Assembly: GCA_002354735.1 (NCBI GenBank)
Contig: DEMD01000011.1
Location: forward strand, 310,001-374,000
DNA from: Gammaproteobacteria bacterium UBA2679
GTDB lineage: Bacteria; Pseudomonadota; Gammaproteobacteria; Pseudomonadales; Oleiphilaceae
Direction: 5' to 3'
Length of the DNA: 64,000 bases
A program made the translations under genes and the position numbers. Below the pieces are notes generated by a model that worked only from the letters and a program-made list of their open reading frames with translations, did not search any database and had not been told where the DNA came from. Below are positions 43,838 through 52,263 of the stretch, one piece after another. How positions within the stretch are numbered: position 1 is the stretch's first letter; every line of letters begins with the position of its first letter.

Positions 43838-46800
43838 GCAACGTCGGCCAGAGAGAACGCGCCACCCAGACCCGAGTTGTGAACTTTTTTCAGCAGGTGA
43901 TGGGCTATCGCTATTTAGGTGACTGGCACGACCGGCCGGATAGTCGAAATGTCGATACCGCCATCCTTAAAGGCTGGCTCCTCAAGCGTGGTATTGATGA
44001 GACACTAATCAGTCGCGCCTTGCGAAAACTGGATATCGCTGTGGCTTTAGGGGAGGGCAGGAAACTCTTCGACGCCAACAAAGACGTCTACCGACTGCTG
44101 CGCTATGGTGTGAAAGACAAGGTCGGCGCGGGCCAGCTAAATGAGACTGTCTGGCTGATCGACTGGCAAAATCCCCTGAATAATGACTTCGCCATCGCCG
44201 AAGAAGTGTCGGTGAAAGGGGAGAACAAGAAGCGCCCTGATATCGTGCTTTACGTGAATGGCATCGCGCTGGGCATTCTCGAGCTGAAGCGATCTTCTGT
44301 CTCGACCAGCGAAGGTATTCGACAGAATCTGGACAATCAGAAAAAAGATTTCATCCGCAATTTCTTCACGACCATGCAAGTCGTCATGGCTGGCAATGAT
44401 ACCCAGGGCTTGCGCTATGGCACGGTAGAGACGCCTGAGCGTTATTACCTTGAATGGAAAGACGAACAACTGCCCCTCAGCGCCGATCCGCTCGGTGATC
44501 CGTTCGATACGCAGCTCGACAATCCACTGGACAGGCATTTACGCCAGCTCTGCAACAAACAGCGCTTCCTGGAGATCATCCACGATTTCATAGTGTTCGA
44601 TGCGGGCGTCAAGAAAACCTGTCGGCACAATCAGTATTTCGGTGTTCAGGCCGCAAAGAATTACATCGCTTCACGGCAGGGCGGAATCATATGGCACACG
44701 CAGGGTTCGGGCAAAAGCCTCACCATGGTCTGGCTGGCAAAGTGGATTCGGGAAAACATCAGCGACGCCAGAGTGTTGATAATCACGGACAGAACCGAGT
44801 TGGACGAACAGATCGAGAAAGTGTTCAGCGGTGTCGACGAACAGATCGATCGCAGCAAGAGCGGAGCAGATCTGCTCTCAAAGCTCAATCAGCCTGTGCC
44901 GTGGTTGTTGTGCTCATTGGTACATAAATTCGGTCGTCAGGGTGAGTCGGATGATGAAGGTGCCACCCGCGATTTTATAGAAGAGCTCAAGAATAGCCTG
45001 CCGACTGATTTTCGGCCCAAGGGCAACCTGTTCGTATTTGTGGATGAGTGCCACCGTACCCAATCCGGCAAACTGCACGGTGCGATGAAAAGCATTCTGC
45101 CAGACGCCATGTTTATCGGCTTTACCGGCACGCCCTTGATGAAAAAGGACAAGCAGAAGTCCATCGAGGTGTTTGGACCCTACATTCACACCTACAAATT
45201 CAACGAAGCCGTAGCTGACGGTGTGGTGCTGGATCTGCGCTATGAAGCCAGAGACATCGATCAGCATCTGACATCTGAAGCCAAGGTGGACCAGTGGTTT
45301 GACGCCAAAACCAGAGGTTTGTCGAACCTTGCAAAAACGCAGTTGAAGCAGAAGTGGGGCACCTTGCAAAAGGTACTGTCCAGCAAGTCCCGGCTGGAAA
45401 AGATTGTCAGCGATATCCTGATGGATATGGAGCTGAAACCCCGATTGATGGATGGTCGGGGTAACGCCATGCTGGTGTGTGCCAGTGTTCATCAGGCCTG
45501 TGTCGTCTATGACCTGTTCAGCAAGACAGATCTGAAGGGAAAGTGCGCCATTGTCACCAGTTACAAGCCCAGCGCTGCTGACATTAAGGGCGAAACGACT
45601 GGGGAGGGGCTAACCGAGAAATTGTTCAAATACGACGTCTATCGCAGAATGCTCGCCAACTATTTTGAGCAGGATGAAGAACACGCTGCCAGACGTGTCG
45701 AAGAATTTGAAATGGACGTCAAAAAACGCTTCATCGAAGAACCCGGACAAATGCGCTTGCTTATAGTAGTAGACAAGCTACTGACCGGGTTCGATGCACC
45801 GTCTGCAACCTACCTGTATATTGATAAGAGCATGACCGATCACAGCTTGTTTCAGGCTATCTGCCGGGTCAACCGGCTGGACGGTGATGACAAGGAATAC
45901 GGCTATATCATCGACTACAAGGACCTGTTCCGATCTCTGGATAAAGCAGTAAAAGACTACACTGCTGAAGCCTTCGACGCTTACGACACAGACGATGTGA
46001 AAGGGCTGTTGAAAGATCGTCTGATTCAGGCCAAGGAAGATCTGGATAACGCGCTCGAAGCAGTGAGAGCCCTATGCGAGCCTGTAAGTTATCCGCGAAA
46101 TACCCAAGACTTTCTGACGTTCTTCTGCGGCCAATCCGGAAATAACACCGAGGCCTTGTCCGAAAAGGAAGCCCTGCGGCTGACGCTATACCAATCTGTT
46201 GCCAAGTTGTTGCGAGCATATGCCAGTATTGCCAATGAAATGGACCAGGCGGGCTATACCTCGACCCAGGCAACCGTTATCAAACAAAGTGTGGTTCATT
46301 TCGAGAAGGTTCGTGACGAGGTCAAGGTGGCCAGTGGCGATCTTCTGGATATGAAGCGCTTTGAGCCTGCCATGCGTCATTTGCTCGATATGTACATTCG
46401 GGCAGATGACAGTGAAACCTTGATGGACTTCGAAGAATTGGGATTGATCGAACTGGTCATCAATGATAACGGGCAGGGCATGGAAAAACTGCCCGAGGGG
46501 CTTCTGAACGATAAAGAGGCTATGGCTGAAGCCATAGAGAACAACGTTCGTAAAACCATTATTGATGAAAACCCGGTGAATCCCCGCTATTACGAACACA
46601 TGTCAAAACTGCTCGATGAACTGATTGAGCAGCGACGTAAACATGCCATGGATTATCAAGAATATCTGAAAGAAATCAAAGAGCTGGCAAAGAAAGTGGT
46701 TGATCCTGTCAGCACCAGTCAGAGTCGTTATCCTGTATCAGTGGACACAGCGACGAAGCAGTCGCTCTACGACAATCTCGGTCAGGATGAAACGCTGGCG

Positions 46801-46965
46801 AACAAGATCGATGAAGCGGTTCGTGCGATCAAGAAGGCAGATTGGCTGGGTGATCGGTTCAAAGAACGTGAAATTGCCAACGCCATTCGTGAGTCCACTG
46901 AAGGCTACGCTATAGATATCGACGCTGTAATGGCGCTGATGAAAGCGCAGAAGGCCTACCTTTGA
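43834..46965 (+). CDS. hsdR: Type I restriction endonuclease subunit HsdR
   Basis: The 1043-residue protein has an N-terminal PD-ExK nuclease (RPDIVLY about 134-140; ILELKRSS about 147-154). Superfamily 2 translocase motifs follow: QGSGKSLTMVW (about 290), VDECHRTQ (about 402), GFTGTPL and QAICRVNR, then a C-terminal helical part that docks on HsdM/HsdS. It cuts DNA away from unmethylated targets after ATP-driven translocation. Its ATG overlaps the gajB stop by 4 nt, so the helicase gene and hsdR are translationally coupled although they belong to different systems. Confidence 0.95.
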   Translation: MSNVGQRERATQTRVVNFFQQVMGYRYLGDWHDRPDSRNVDTAILKGWLLKRGIDETLISRALRKLDIAVALGEGRKLFDANKDVYRLLRYGVKDKVGAGQLNETVWLIDWQNPLNNDFAIAEEVSVKGENKKRPDIVLYVNGIALGILELKRSSVSTSEGIRQNLDNQKKDFIRNFFTTMQVVMAGNDTQGLRYGTVETPERYYLEWKDEQLPLSADPLGDPFDTQLDNPLDRHLRQLCNKQRFLEIIHDFIVFDAGVKKTCRHNQYFGVQAAKNYIASRQGGIIWHTQGSGKSLTMVWLAKWIRENISDARVLIITDRTELDEQIEKVFSGVDEQIDRSKSGADLLSKLNQPVPWLLCSLVHKFGRQGESDDEGATRDFIEELKNSLPTDFRPKGNLFVFVDECHRTQSGKLHGAMKSILPDAMFIGFTGTPLMKKDKQKSIEVFGPYIHTYKFNEAVADGVVLDLRYEARDIDQHLTSEAKVDQWFDAKTRGLSNLAKTQLKQKWGTLQKVLSSKSRLEKIVSDILMDMELKPRLMDGRGNAMLVCASVHQACVVYDLFSKTDLKGKCAIVTSYKPSAADIKGETTGEGLTEKLFKYDVYRRMLANYFEQDEEHAARRVEEFEMDVKKRFIEEPGQMRLLIVVDKLLTGFDAPSATYLYIDKSMTDHSLFQAICRVNRLDGDDKEYGYIIDYKDLFRSLDKAVKDYTAEAFDAYDTDDVKGLLKDRLIQAKEDLDNALEAVRALCEPVSYPRNTQDFLTFFCGQSGNNTEALSEKEALRLTLYQSVAKLLRAYASIANEMDQAGYTSTQATVIKQSVVHFEKVRDEVKVASGDLLDMKRFEPAMRHLLDMYIRADDSETLMDFEELGLIELVINDNGQGMEKLPEGLLNDKEAMAEAIENNVRKTIIDENPVNPRYYEHMSKLLDELIEQRRKHAMDYQEYLKEIKELAKKVVDPVSTSQSRYPVSVDTATKQSLYDNLGQDETLANKIDEAVRAIKKADWLGDRFKEREIANAIRESTEGYAIDIDAVMALMKAQKAYL

Positions 46966-47681
46966 GGTCGCAGATTGAAATTCGGGACATTACGGTAGCG
47001 ATTACCCACAAGGATATCAAAAACCTGCATTTGAGTGTGCTGCCGCCAGATGGGCGCGTGCGTGTGGCGGCACCGAGCAGCATGAGCGAACAGGCTATTC
47101 GTATTGCGGTCATCAGCAAGCTAGCCTGGATACGGCGGCAGCAACGAGATTTTGCGAAACAGCCTAGGCAGTCGAGTCGCGAAATGATCACCGGTGAGAG
47201 CCATTATTTATGGGGTCATCGTTATCGACTGAGTCTGGTAGAGCGAACTGGCAGACATGCCGTACTGGTCAAAAGTGCTCAGAAGATCGAGCTGCGTATT
47301 TCACCAGGCACGACCAGGGACAACCGGCTGAAGTGTCTCAACGATTTCTATCGTCAGGAGATGAAACAGCGAACCGATCTCCTGATAGACAAATGGCAAA
47401 ACGCTATTGGCGTAGAAGTTGGCGCTATCGGCATCAAGAAAATGAAAACCAAATGGGGCAGCTGCAACATCGCAGCAAAACGCATCTGGCTCAATCTGGA
47501 GCTGGCCAAGAAGCCGCCAGAGTGCCTTGAATATATTCTGGTCCATGAAATGGTGCATTTGCTGGAGCGGCACCATAACGACAGATATAAAGAGCTGATC
47601 ACGCGGTTCATGCCGAACTGGCGAGAGAATCGTGATTTGCTAAATAGTTTGCCGTTGGCGTATGAGGATTGGCTCTACTGA
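46962..47681 (+). CDS. YgjP/SprT-like zinc metallopeptidase
   Basis: The 239-residue product starts with TTG at 46962, inside the hsdR stop region. MKTKWGSCN and the zinc-binding HEMVH (195-199), followed by LLERHHNDRY, mark the M48-like YgjP (DUF45) family. These small peptidases very often follow hsdR; their purpose is unknown, with turnover of the restriction subunit one suggestion. It ends the defence operon. Confidence 0.9.
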   Translation: MRSQIEIRDITVAITHKDIKNLHLSVLPPDGRVRVAAPSSMSEQAIRIAVISKLAWIRRQQRDFAKQPRQSSREMITGESHYLWGHRYRLSLVERTGRHAVLVKSAQKIELRISPGTTRDNRLKCLNDFYRQEMKQRTDLLIDKWQNAIGVEVGAIGIKKMKTKWGSCNIAAKRIWLNLELAKKPPECLEYILVHEMVHLLERHHNDRYKELITRFMPNWRENRDLLNSLPLAYEDWLY

Positions 47682-48012
47682 CTTAGAGTCATCGCAACTT
47701 CATCCAGCTGCAGCAAGCATAGTGGTCGGGATTTGAATATCAGCTAATAACTTGGGGAATGAACAATTCAGGCCAGTTAGCTGCGGTAACTCGGATAAAA
47801 AGCCCTGGGAAGCCTGCCCACGACATGTCCACTAATTAACATTAGTGGACATTGGGCGCTCTACTTGGCGCTCCGCCGCCTTCTGGGTTTGATACCAGTT
47901 TGCTCCTCGTCGCAGCTTAGGCATTTTTCATTTGGCACGAATCCGGATTTCCTGCCATACGCGTACTTCAACTCGGCGCCACTAACGCTGTCAACCAGAC
48001 GAGTTTGAATGC
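47682..48012. other. 331-bp intergenic region after the defence operon
   Basis: The region holds the perfect palindrome at 47825-47852 and otherwise no plus-strand gene. Several short AT-rich stretches around 47735-47800 look unlike the flanking genes. A minus-strand frame ending near 47861 encodes two CxxC pairs and a basic tail, but it has no credible start. It may be the scar of an insertion event. Confidence 0.5.
47825..47852. repeat. Perfect 28-bp palindrome with 11-6-11 geometry
   Basis: ATGTCCACTAA (47825-47835) and TTAGTGGACAT (47842-47852) are exact inverted repeats around TTAACA. The arms are not GC-rich and no T-run follows, which argues against a simple terminator. The arm and centre lengths equal those of Xer-type sites and of the palindrome at 26288-26315. 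Confidence 0.6.
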
Positions 48013-49623
48013 ATGCATGACATTGATATCGATGACCGGGACTATGAGCTGTTGTTTGGTTCGGACGTGCTGAGTACATCTGACGCAGTTGTACATTTTG
48101 ACCACGGTCTCGCGCGCTATGACGGCGAAGAAGTTGTAACCACTGGCGATATCGAGCAGACCCTCACACGATTTGTTTACCGTCACGGCGGAAAGCTTAT
48201 GTTGCCGGCAACTGAGGGTAAGGATTTCTGGCGCTATGGCGCGCCGGCAAAGTCCCTGTCTCTCGATAGACTTAAGACAAACGACTGGCAGCGGCGCCGA
48301 GATGAAATGATTCGCGAGCTACAGGAAAGTATTTCCCTGCTCATCGTTGAAGACCAGCAGCGCCGCGCTGTCCCCGCGCGAAGCATTACGGCCGACCAGC
48401 AACTTTACGAGCGCTTCGAACAGAGCTTTCAGTATGAAGAAACGGCAGATCAGAGTCGCGCAGTTACAGCAGTTCTGAAGGACCTCTCCACAACTGAGCC
48501 GATGAACAGGTTGCTGGTCGGTGATGTGGGATTCGGTAAAACCGAAGTGGCTTTGCGTGCTGCAGCGGCAGTGGTCTCTGCTGGGTGTCAGGTGGTCGTC
48601 GCTGCACCGACGACGGTCCTCGCTCGGCAGCATTTCGAATCGTTCAAAACCCGCTTCGCGAGCATGGACGTGCGGGTCGCGGAATTATCCCGCCTCACGA
48701 CTGAGGCAGAGAAACAAGCGCTCATTGAGGATCTCGCCGCCGGACAGCTACAGGTTCTTGTCGGCACTCAGGCCCTGCTTTCAGGTGAACTGAAGTTTCA
48801 GAATCTGGCCCTCGTGGTTATTGACGAGGAACAGAAGTTTGGGGCGGAGCAAAAGGTTGGGCTTCGCAATCTGGTACCGGGTCTGCATGTGCTCAGTATG
48901 ACTGCGACACCGATACCGCGCTCGCTGGCTGCTGTCGAGATTGGCTTGATGACCGTGTCGGTGGTAGCCACGCCGCCTCGAGATCGAGTACCAATCGAAA
49001 CGACCGTTTTATCTCTTGAGTTCGACAAGGTGCTGGAGGCGATCGCCGCCGAAAAAGCGCGCGGTGGCCAGTGCTACCTCGTCTGTCCAAGAGTGTCAGG
49101 TGTTAGAGAGTTGAAGCGTCGCCTCGCCCAATCCAATATCGATTTTACCTTTAGTATCGCGCACGGTCAGATGTCGGACGAACGCATGACGGCTGCCATG
49201 CTGAAATTCATGTCAGGCGCGGTCGATGTTTTACTCTCGACTTCAATCGTCGAAAGTGGTCTGGACAATGGGCGAGCCAATACAATGATTGTCTGGCATG
49301 CAGATCGTTTTGGCCTGGCGCAGCTTCATCAGTTGCGAGGTCGCGTCGGCCGATCCATACCGCCTGGACGCATGCTGCTGTTCACCAAAGTCGACACGGA
49401 TGGGACAAGCGTCTCAGCTGAGAGGCTTCGATCTTTCAGTACGCTGAGCCATTTAGGTTCGGGCTTCGAAATTTCTCGGAGAGACAGAGAGCTTCGCGGC
49501 TTTGGCGAACTTGACGGCGAATCGCAGTCCGGGCAGCTTTCGCGTCTTGGTATTGGACTCTATCGTCATGTGCTCCAGAAGCATCGGCACGCTCGCTCCC
49601 AGACCACCCTGCCCTCGCTTTGA
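48013..49623 (+). CDS. Short stand-alone Mfd-like DNA translocase
   Basis: The 536-residue protein matches the middle of transcription-repair coupling factor Mfd. A CarD-like polymerase-interacting module (VVHFDHGLARYDG, about 27-39) precedes a RecG/Mfd-type translocase. The translocase has Walker A GDVGFGKT (170-177), IDEEQKFG, TATPIPRSL, STSIVESGLDN, QLHQLRGRVGRS and the relay region DRELRGFGELDGESQSG. The UvrB-like N-terminal domains and the C-terminal autoinhibitory domain of full Mfd (about 1150 residues) are absent. An in-frame TAA lies ten codons upstream of the ATG, so it is not a simple misread start. It could clear stalled RNA polymerase without recruiting UvrA. Confidence 0.8.
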   Translation: MHDIDIDDRDYELLFGSDVLSTSDAVVHFDHGLARYDGEEVVTTGDIEQTLTRFVYRHGGKLMLPATEGKDFWRYGAPAKSLSLDRLKTNDWQRRRDEMIRELQESISLLIVEDQQRRAVPARSITADQQLYERFEQSFQYEETADQSRAVTAVLKDLSTTEPMNRLLVGDVGFGKTEVALRAAAAVVSAGCQVVVAAPTTVLARQHFESFKTRFASMDVRVAELSRLTTEAEKQALIEDLAAGQLQVLVGTQALLSGELKFQNLALVVIDEEQKFGAEQKVGLRNLVPGLHVLSMTATPIPRSLAAVEIGLMTVSVVATPPRDRVPIETTVLSLEFDKVLEAIAAEKARGGQCYLVCPRVSGVRELKRRLAQSNIDFTFSIAHGQMSDERMTAAMLKFMSGAVDVLLSTSIVESGLDNGRANTMIVWHADRFGLAQLHQLRGRVGRSIPPGRMLLFTKVDTDGTSVSAERLRSFSTLSHLGSGFEISRRDRELRGFGELDGESQSGQLSRLGIGLYRHVLQKHRHARSQTTLPSL

Positions 49624-49756
49624 CCTGGCCTTTCCGAAGCTGAGTCGCCGTTGCAGCGTCAACGGAATCGAGTTGCTCCCGCTCTAGCCTGACTTGGAAA
49701 GACTCGACCCACCGAGCGAATGAGCAATGTGGCGCCTTGTTTGGTCGTCTGCTGGG

Positions 49757-50398
49757 TCACACTCGCCACGCCGGCAGTGTCCATTTTCGCCACAAGGCAA
49801 TGATTCGCAGGCCCGCTGTCACAATGACGCAGGCCAATAGCGCCAACCAGTCCGGCGAATCCAGCCACCATAGCCCTGCATACACCCAGCCACCGACGAA
49901 CGCACAGACCGCATACGGCTGATGGTCGCTGAACGCAGTGGGTGTTTCATTGCAGACAATGTCACGCAGGACGCCGCCGAACACGCCAGTCGCAATGCCC
50001 ATCAACACGGCGACGAGCATAGGCATTTGATCGTCGAGTGCCAAATGCACGCCAGTGGCAGCAAACAGTCCCAAACCAAGGGCGTCCGGCCATTGAATGG
50101 CTTTTTCGGTCACGGCCAGGTGGCGCTGGCGCATCAACAACATCGCCAGTACGCAAAGAACGATCACCGCCCAGAGCAGCTCAACATGCTGGACCCAGAA
50201 GAACGGTCGTCGGTCCAGCAGTAAGTCCCGCAGCGTGCCACCGCCAAAGGCAGCCAGAAACGCTACGACGCAAACGCCAACCGGGTCGAGTCGCTTGCGT
50301 GCGCCTTTCAGCAGCCCTGATAGTGCAAATGCAAAGGTGCCTGCCAGCTCTACAGTCAGTCGCAGACTCTCTCCCCAGGACGGAATCTCAGTAAGCAT
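49757..50398 (-). CDS. TRIC-type cation channel family protein (YadS/UPF0126)
   Basis: The 213-residue protein has seven helices in two inverted repeats, each with a Gly-rich kink motif before Arg-Asp (FGGGTLRDLLLD and FGGVLRDIVCNE). This is the prokaryotic TRIC family, which conducts K+ and other monovalent cations. Its stop lies 130 nt from the end of the Mfd-like gene; the ThDP enzyme gene lies 6 nt upstream, so the two may be cotranscribed. Confidence 0.9.
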   Translation of the reverse strand: MLTEIPSWGESLRLTVELAGTFAFALSGLLKGARKRLDPVGVCVVAFLAAFGGGTLRDLLLDRRPFFWVQHVELLWAVIVLCVLAMLLMRQRHLAVTEKAIQWPDALGLGLFAATGVHLALDDQMPMLVAVLMGIATGVFGGVLRDIVCNETPTAFSDHQPYAVCAFVGGWVYAGLWWLDSPDWLALLACVIVTAGLRIIALWRKWTLPAWRV

Positions 50399-50404
50399 GT
50401 CGGC

Positions 50405-52063
50405 TCATGGTGCCAGCTTCTTTTTTAATGCCCGTGTTACTGGCAGCGGCAGGCTCGGCAATGCGCGCAGCATCCACGGCAATATCTTGCGTTTCATACC
50501 GCTCAGCGATTCAGGAATCATGGCTTCTATAAGATGTGGGCCTGGATTGCTCCAGGCGTACTCGAGCGCCCTCACCATACCCTCGGCCGTGTCAACACTC
50601 ACGCCATGCACGCCCATACCCTGTGCCAGTTGCGCAAAGCTGATTACGGGGCCATTCAGGTCCAGTTGCGATCTGGCCTTCTTGCCGGCCTGCTGCACCC
50701 CCACACGCTCAAGCTCGATATTTAATACAGAGTAGGACGCGTTGTTGAAAATGATGGTTGTGACGTCGAGTTGTTCACGCGCCATCGTCCATAAGGCCTG
50801 AATGGTATACATCGCCGAACCGTCTCCAATGAGCGCGAGGATGGGTCGATCGGGGCAGGCTATGGCCGCACCGACGGCATTGGGCAAACCCTGGCCTATG
50901 GCACCTCCAGTCAGGGTAAGCAGATCATGTGGTGGCGCCCCTGCCGTCATGACGGACAGCATCAGACCAGACGTGATGGACTCATCTACGATGATGGCAT
51001 TTTCAGGCAGCAAATGTCCGACGGCCTTGCAGACCTTTTCAGCGGTGAGCCTGCCTTTGGGGCGGCCCGGGCGCTTGGCTGCCTGCAGCCTCGGCTTGGC
51101 TTCATGCGATCCGACGACTTCGCTCAATTTCACAAGACAATCCATCACGTCCTGGTCAGGTGCCGCAAGGGTGTGGACGCGACAGGTTTCCGGTACCAGA
51201 TCGCTCTGTTTGCCTGGATAGGCGAAAAATGAAACTGGCGCCTTGGCATCGACCAATACAAGGTGTTCGATATCCGTCAATTGTACGGAGGCGAGTTCAG
51301 CAAGATAGGCGAGGCGTTCGACAGCTGGGAGCCCCGCGCCCCGCTGCATGCGTGTAGGGAATGTTTCTGCAAGCAAGGTAACGCCGCAGTGAGCGGCAAT
51401 GCGCGCCGCAGCGAGTATTGCGGGCTCACGAAGTGCGCGACCACCTAATAGCAGGGCCACGCTCTCGCCAGAGCGGATCGCTGCGGCTATGGCTTCTACC
51501 GCGGCCTTGTCCGCAGCTCTGGGCGAAGCGGGCTGCAGAGGCGAGCTGGCTACCCCGCCCTCACCCCACGACACATCTGCCGGCAGTATCAGTGTGGCCA
51601 CCTGCCCCGGCAGCGTCCTGGCTGCAGCGATCGCCTGCGCAGCATCCTGGCAGAGTGTGGCCGTGCTCCGAGCTGTGCGAACGAATCCTGGCGAGACGTT
51701 CCGCGCGACGGTCTCGATATCAGACTGCAATTGCGCATCGTATTGGACGTGGTGGGTGGCATGATCACCCACGATATTGACGATAGGTACCTTGCCCTTA
51801 CGAGCGTTGTGGAGGTTCGCCAGACCGTTGCCCAGACCGGCACCCAGGTGCAACAGGGTGGCTGCCGGCTTGTCGGCCATGCGAGCATAACCATCAGCCG
51901 CACCAGTCGCGACGCCTTCGAACAAAGCCAGCACGGCGCGCATTTTTGGCTCGTCATCGAGCGCTGCGACGAAATGCATTTCACTGGTGCCAGGATTGCT
52001 GAAGCAGACTTCGATACCCGCATCCACTAAGGTCTTCATCAAGGCCTGAGCGCCGTTTGTCAT
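50405..52063 (-). CDS. Thiamine-diphosphate enzyme (acetolactate synthase/benzoylformate decarboxylase-like)
   Basis: The product is 552 residues from ATG 52063, with TGGAG 8 nt upstream; the frame runs on to 52105. Domain order is PYR (catalytic-type Glu in ALFEGVATGAADGYA), central, then PP (ThDP/Mg site GDGSAMYTIQALW to IIFNNASYS). The first domain opens with VCFSNPGTSEMHF, the wording seen in IlvB-like enzymes that act outside branched-chain synthesis (often annotated as acetolactate synthase large subunit, MdlC group). No small regulatory subunit is adjacent. It probably decarboxylates a 2-oxo acid; the substrate is unknown. Confidence 0.88.
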   Translation of the reverse strand: MTNGAQALMKTLVDAGIEVCFSNPGTSEMHFVAALDDEPKMRAVLALFEGVATGAADGYARMADKPAATLLHLGAGLGNGLANLHNARKGKVPIVNIVGDHATHHVQYDAQLQSDIETVARNVSPGFVRTARSTATLCQDAAQAIAAARTLPGQVATLILPADVSWGEGGVASSPLQPASPRAADKAAVEAIAAAIRSGESVALLLGGRALREPAILAAARIAAHCGVTLLAETFPTRMQRGAGLPAVERLAYLAELASVQLTDIEHLVLVDAKAPVSFFAYPGKQSDLVPETCRVHTLAAPDQDVMDCLVKLSEVVGSHEAKPRLQAAKRPGRPKGRLTAEKVCKAVGHLLPENAIIVDESITSGLMLSVMTAGAPPHDLLTLTGGAIGQGLPNAVGAAIACPDRPILALIGDGSAMYTIQALWTMAREQLDVTTIIFNNASYSVLNIELERVGVQQAGKKARSQLDLNGPVISFAQLAQGMGVHGVSVDTAEGMVRALEYAWSNPGPHLIEAMIPESLSGMKRKILPWMLRALPSLPLPVTRALKKKLAP

Positions 52064-52263
52064 GCTTGTACTCCAGCTTGGAATGCATTGAATCAAGTCG
52101 ATCATGACTGATATCAGCCTGGCAAGTCACGCCTGTGATGCTCACGATCAGCAGTGGCTTGTTTAGAAAAGCGTGTAAATCGCCAGCCAGACTTGCTGAT
52201 ACAGCCGATGCGCGTTCAGCTACAATAAGGCGATCAATTCCATCCCAGTAGTAGCGAGTGTGC

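Noticed and set aside
47861..48079. Minus-strand ORF with CHAC and CLSC pairs and a basic tail (possible zinc ribbon)
   Set aside because: It overlaps the well-supported start of the Mfd-like gene, has no Shine-Dalgarno or plausible start, and the N-terminal part does not look coding. It may be a remnant, but the evidence is too thin to call a gene.
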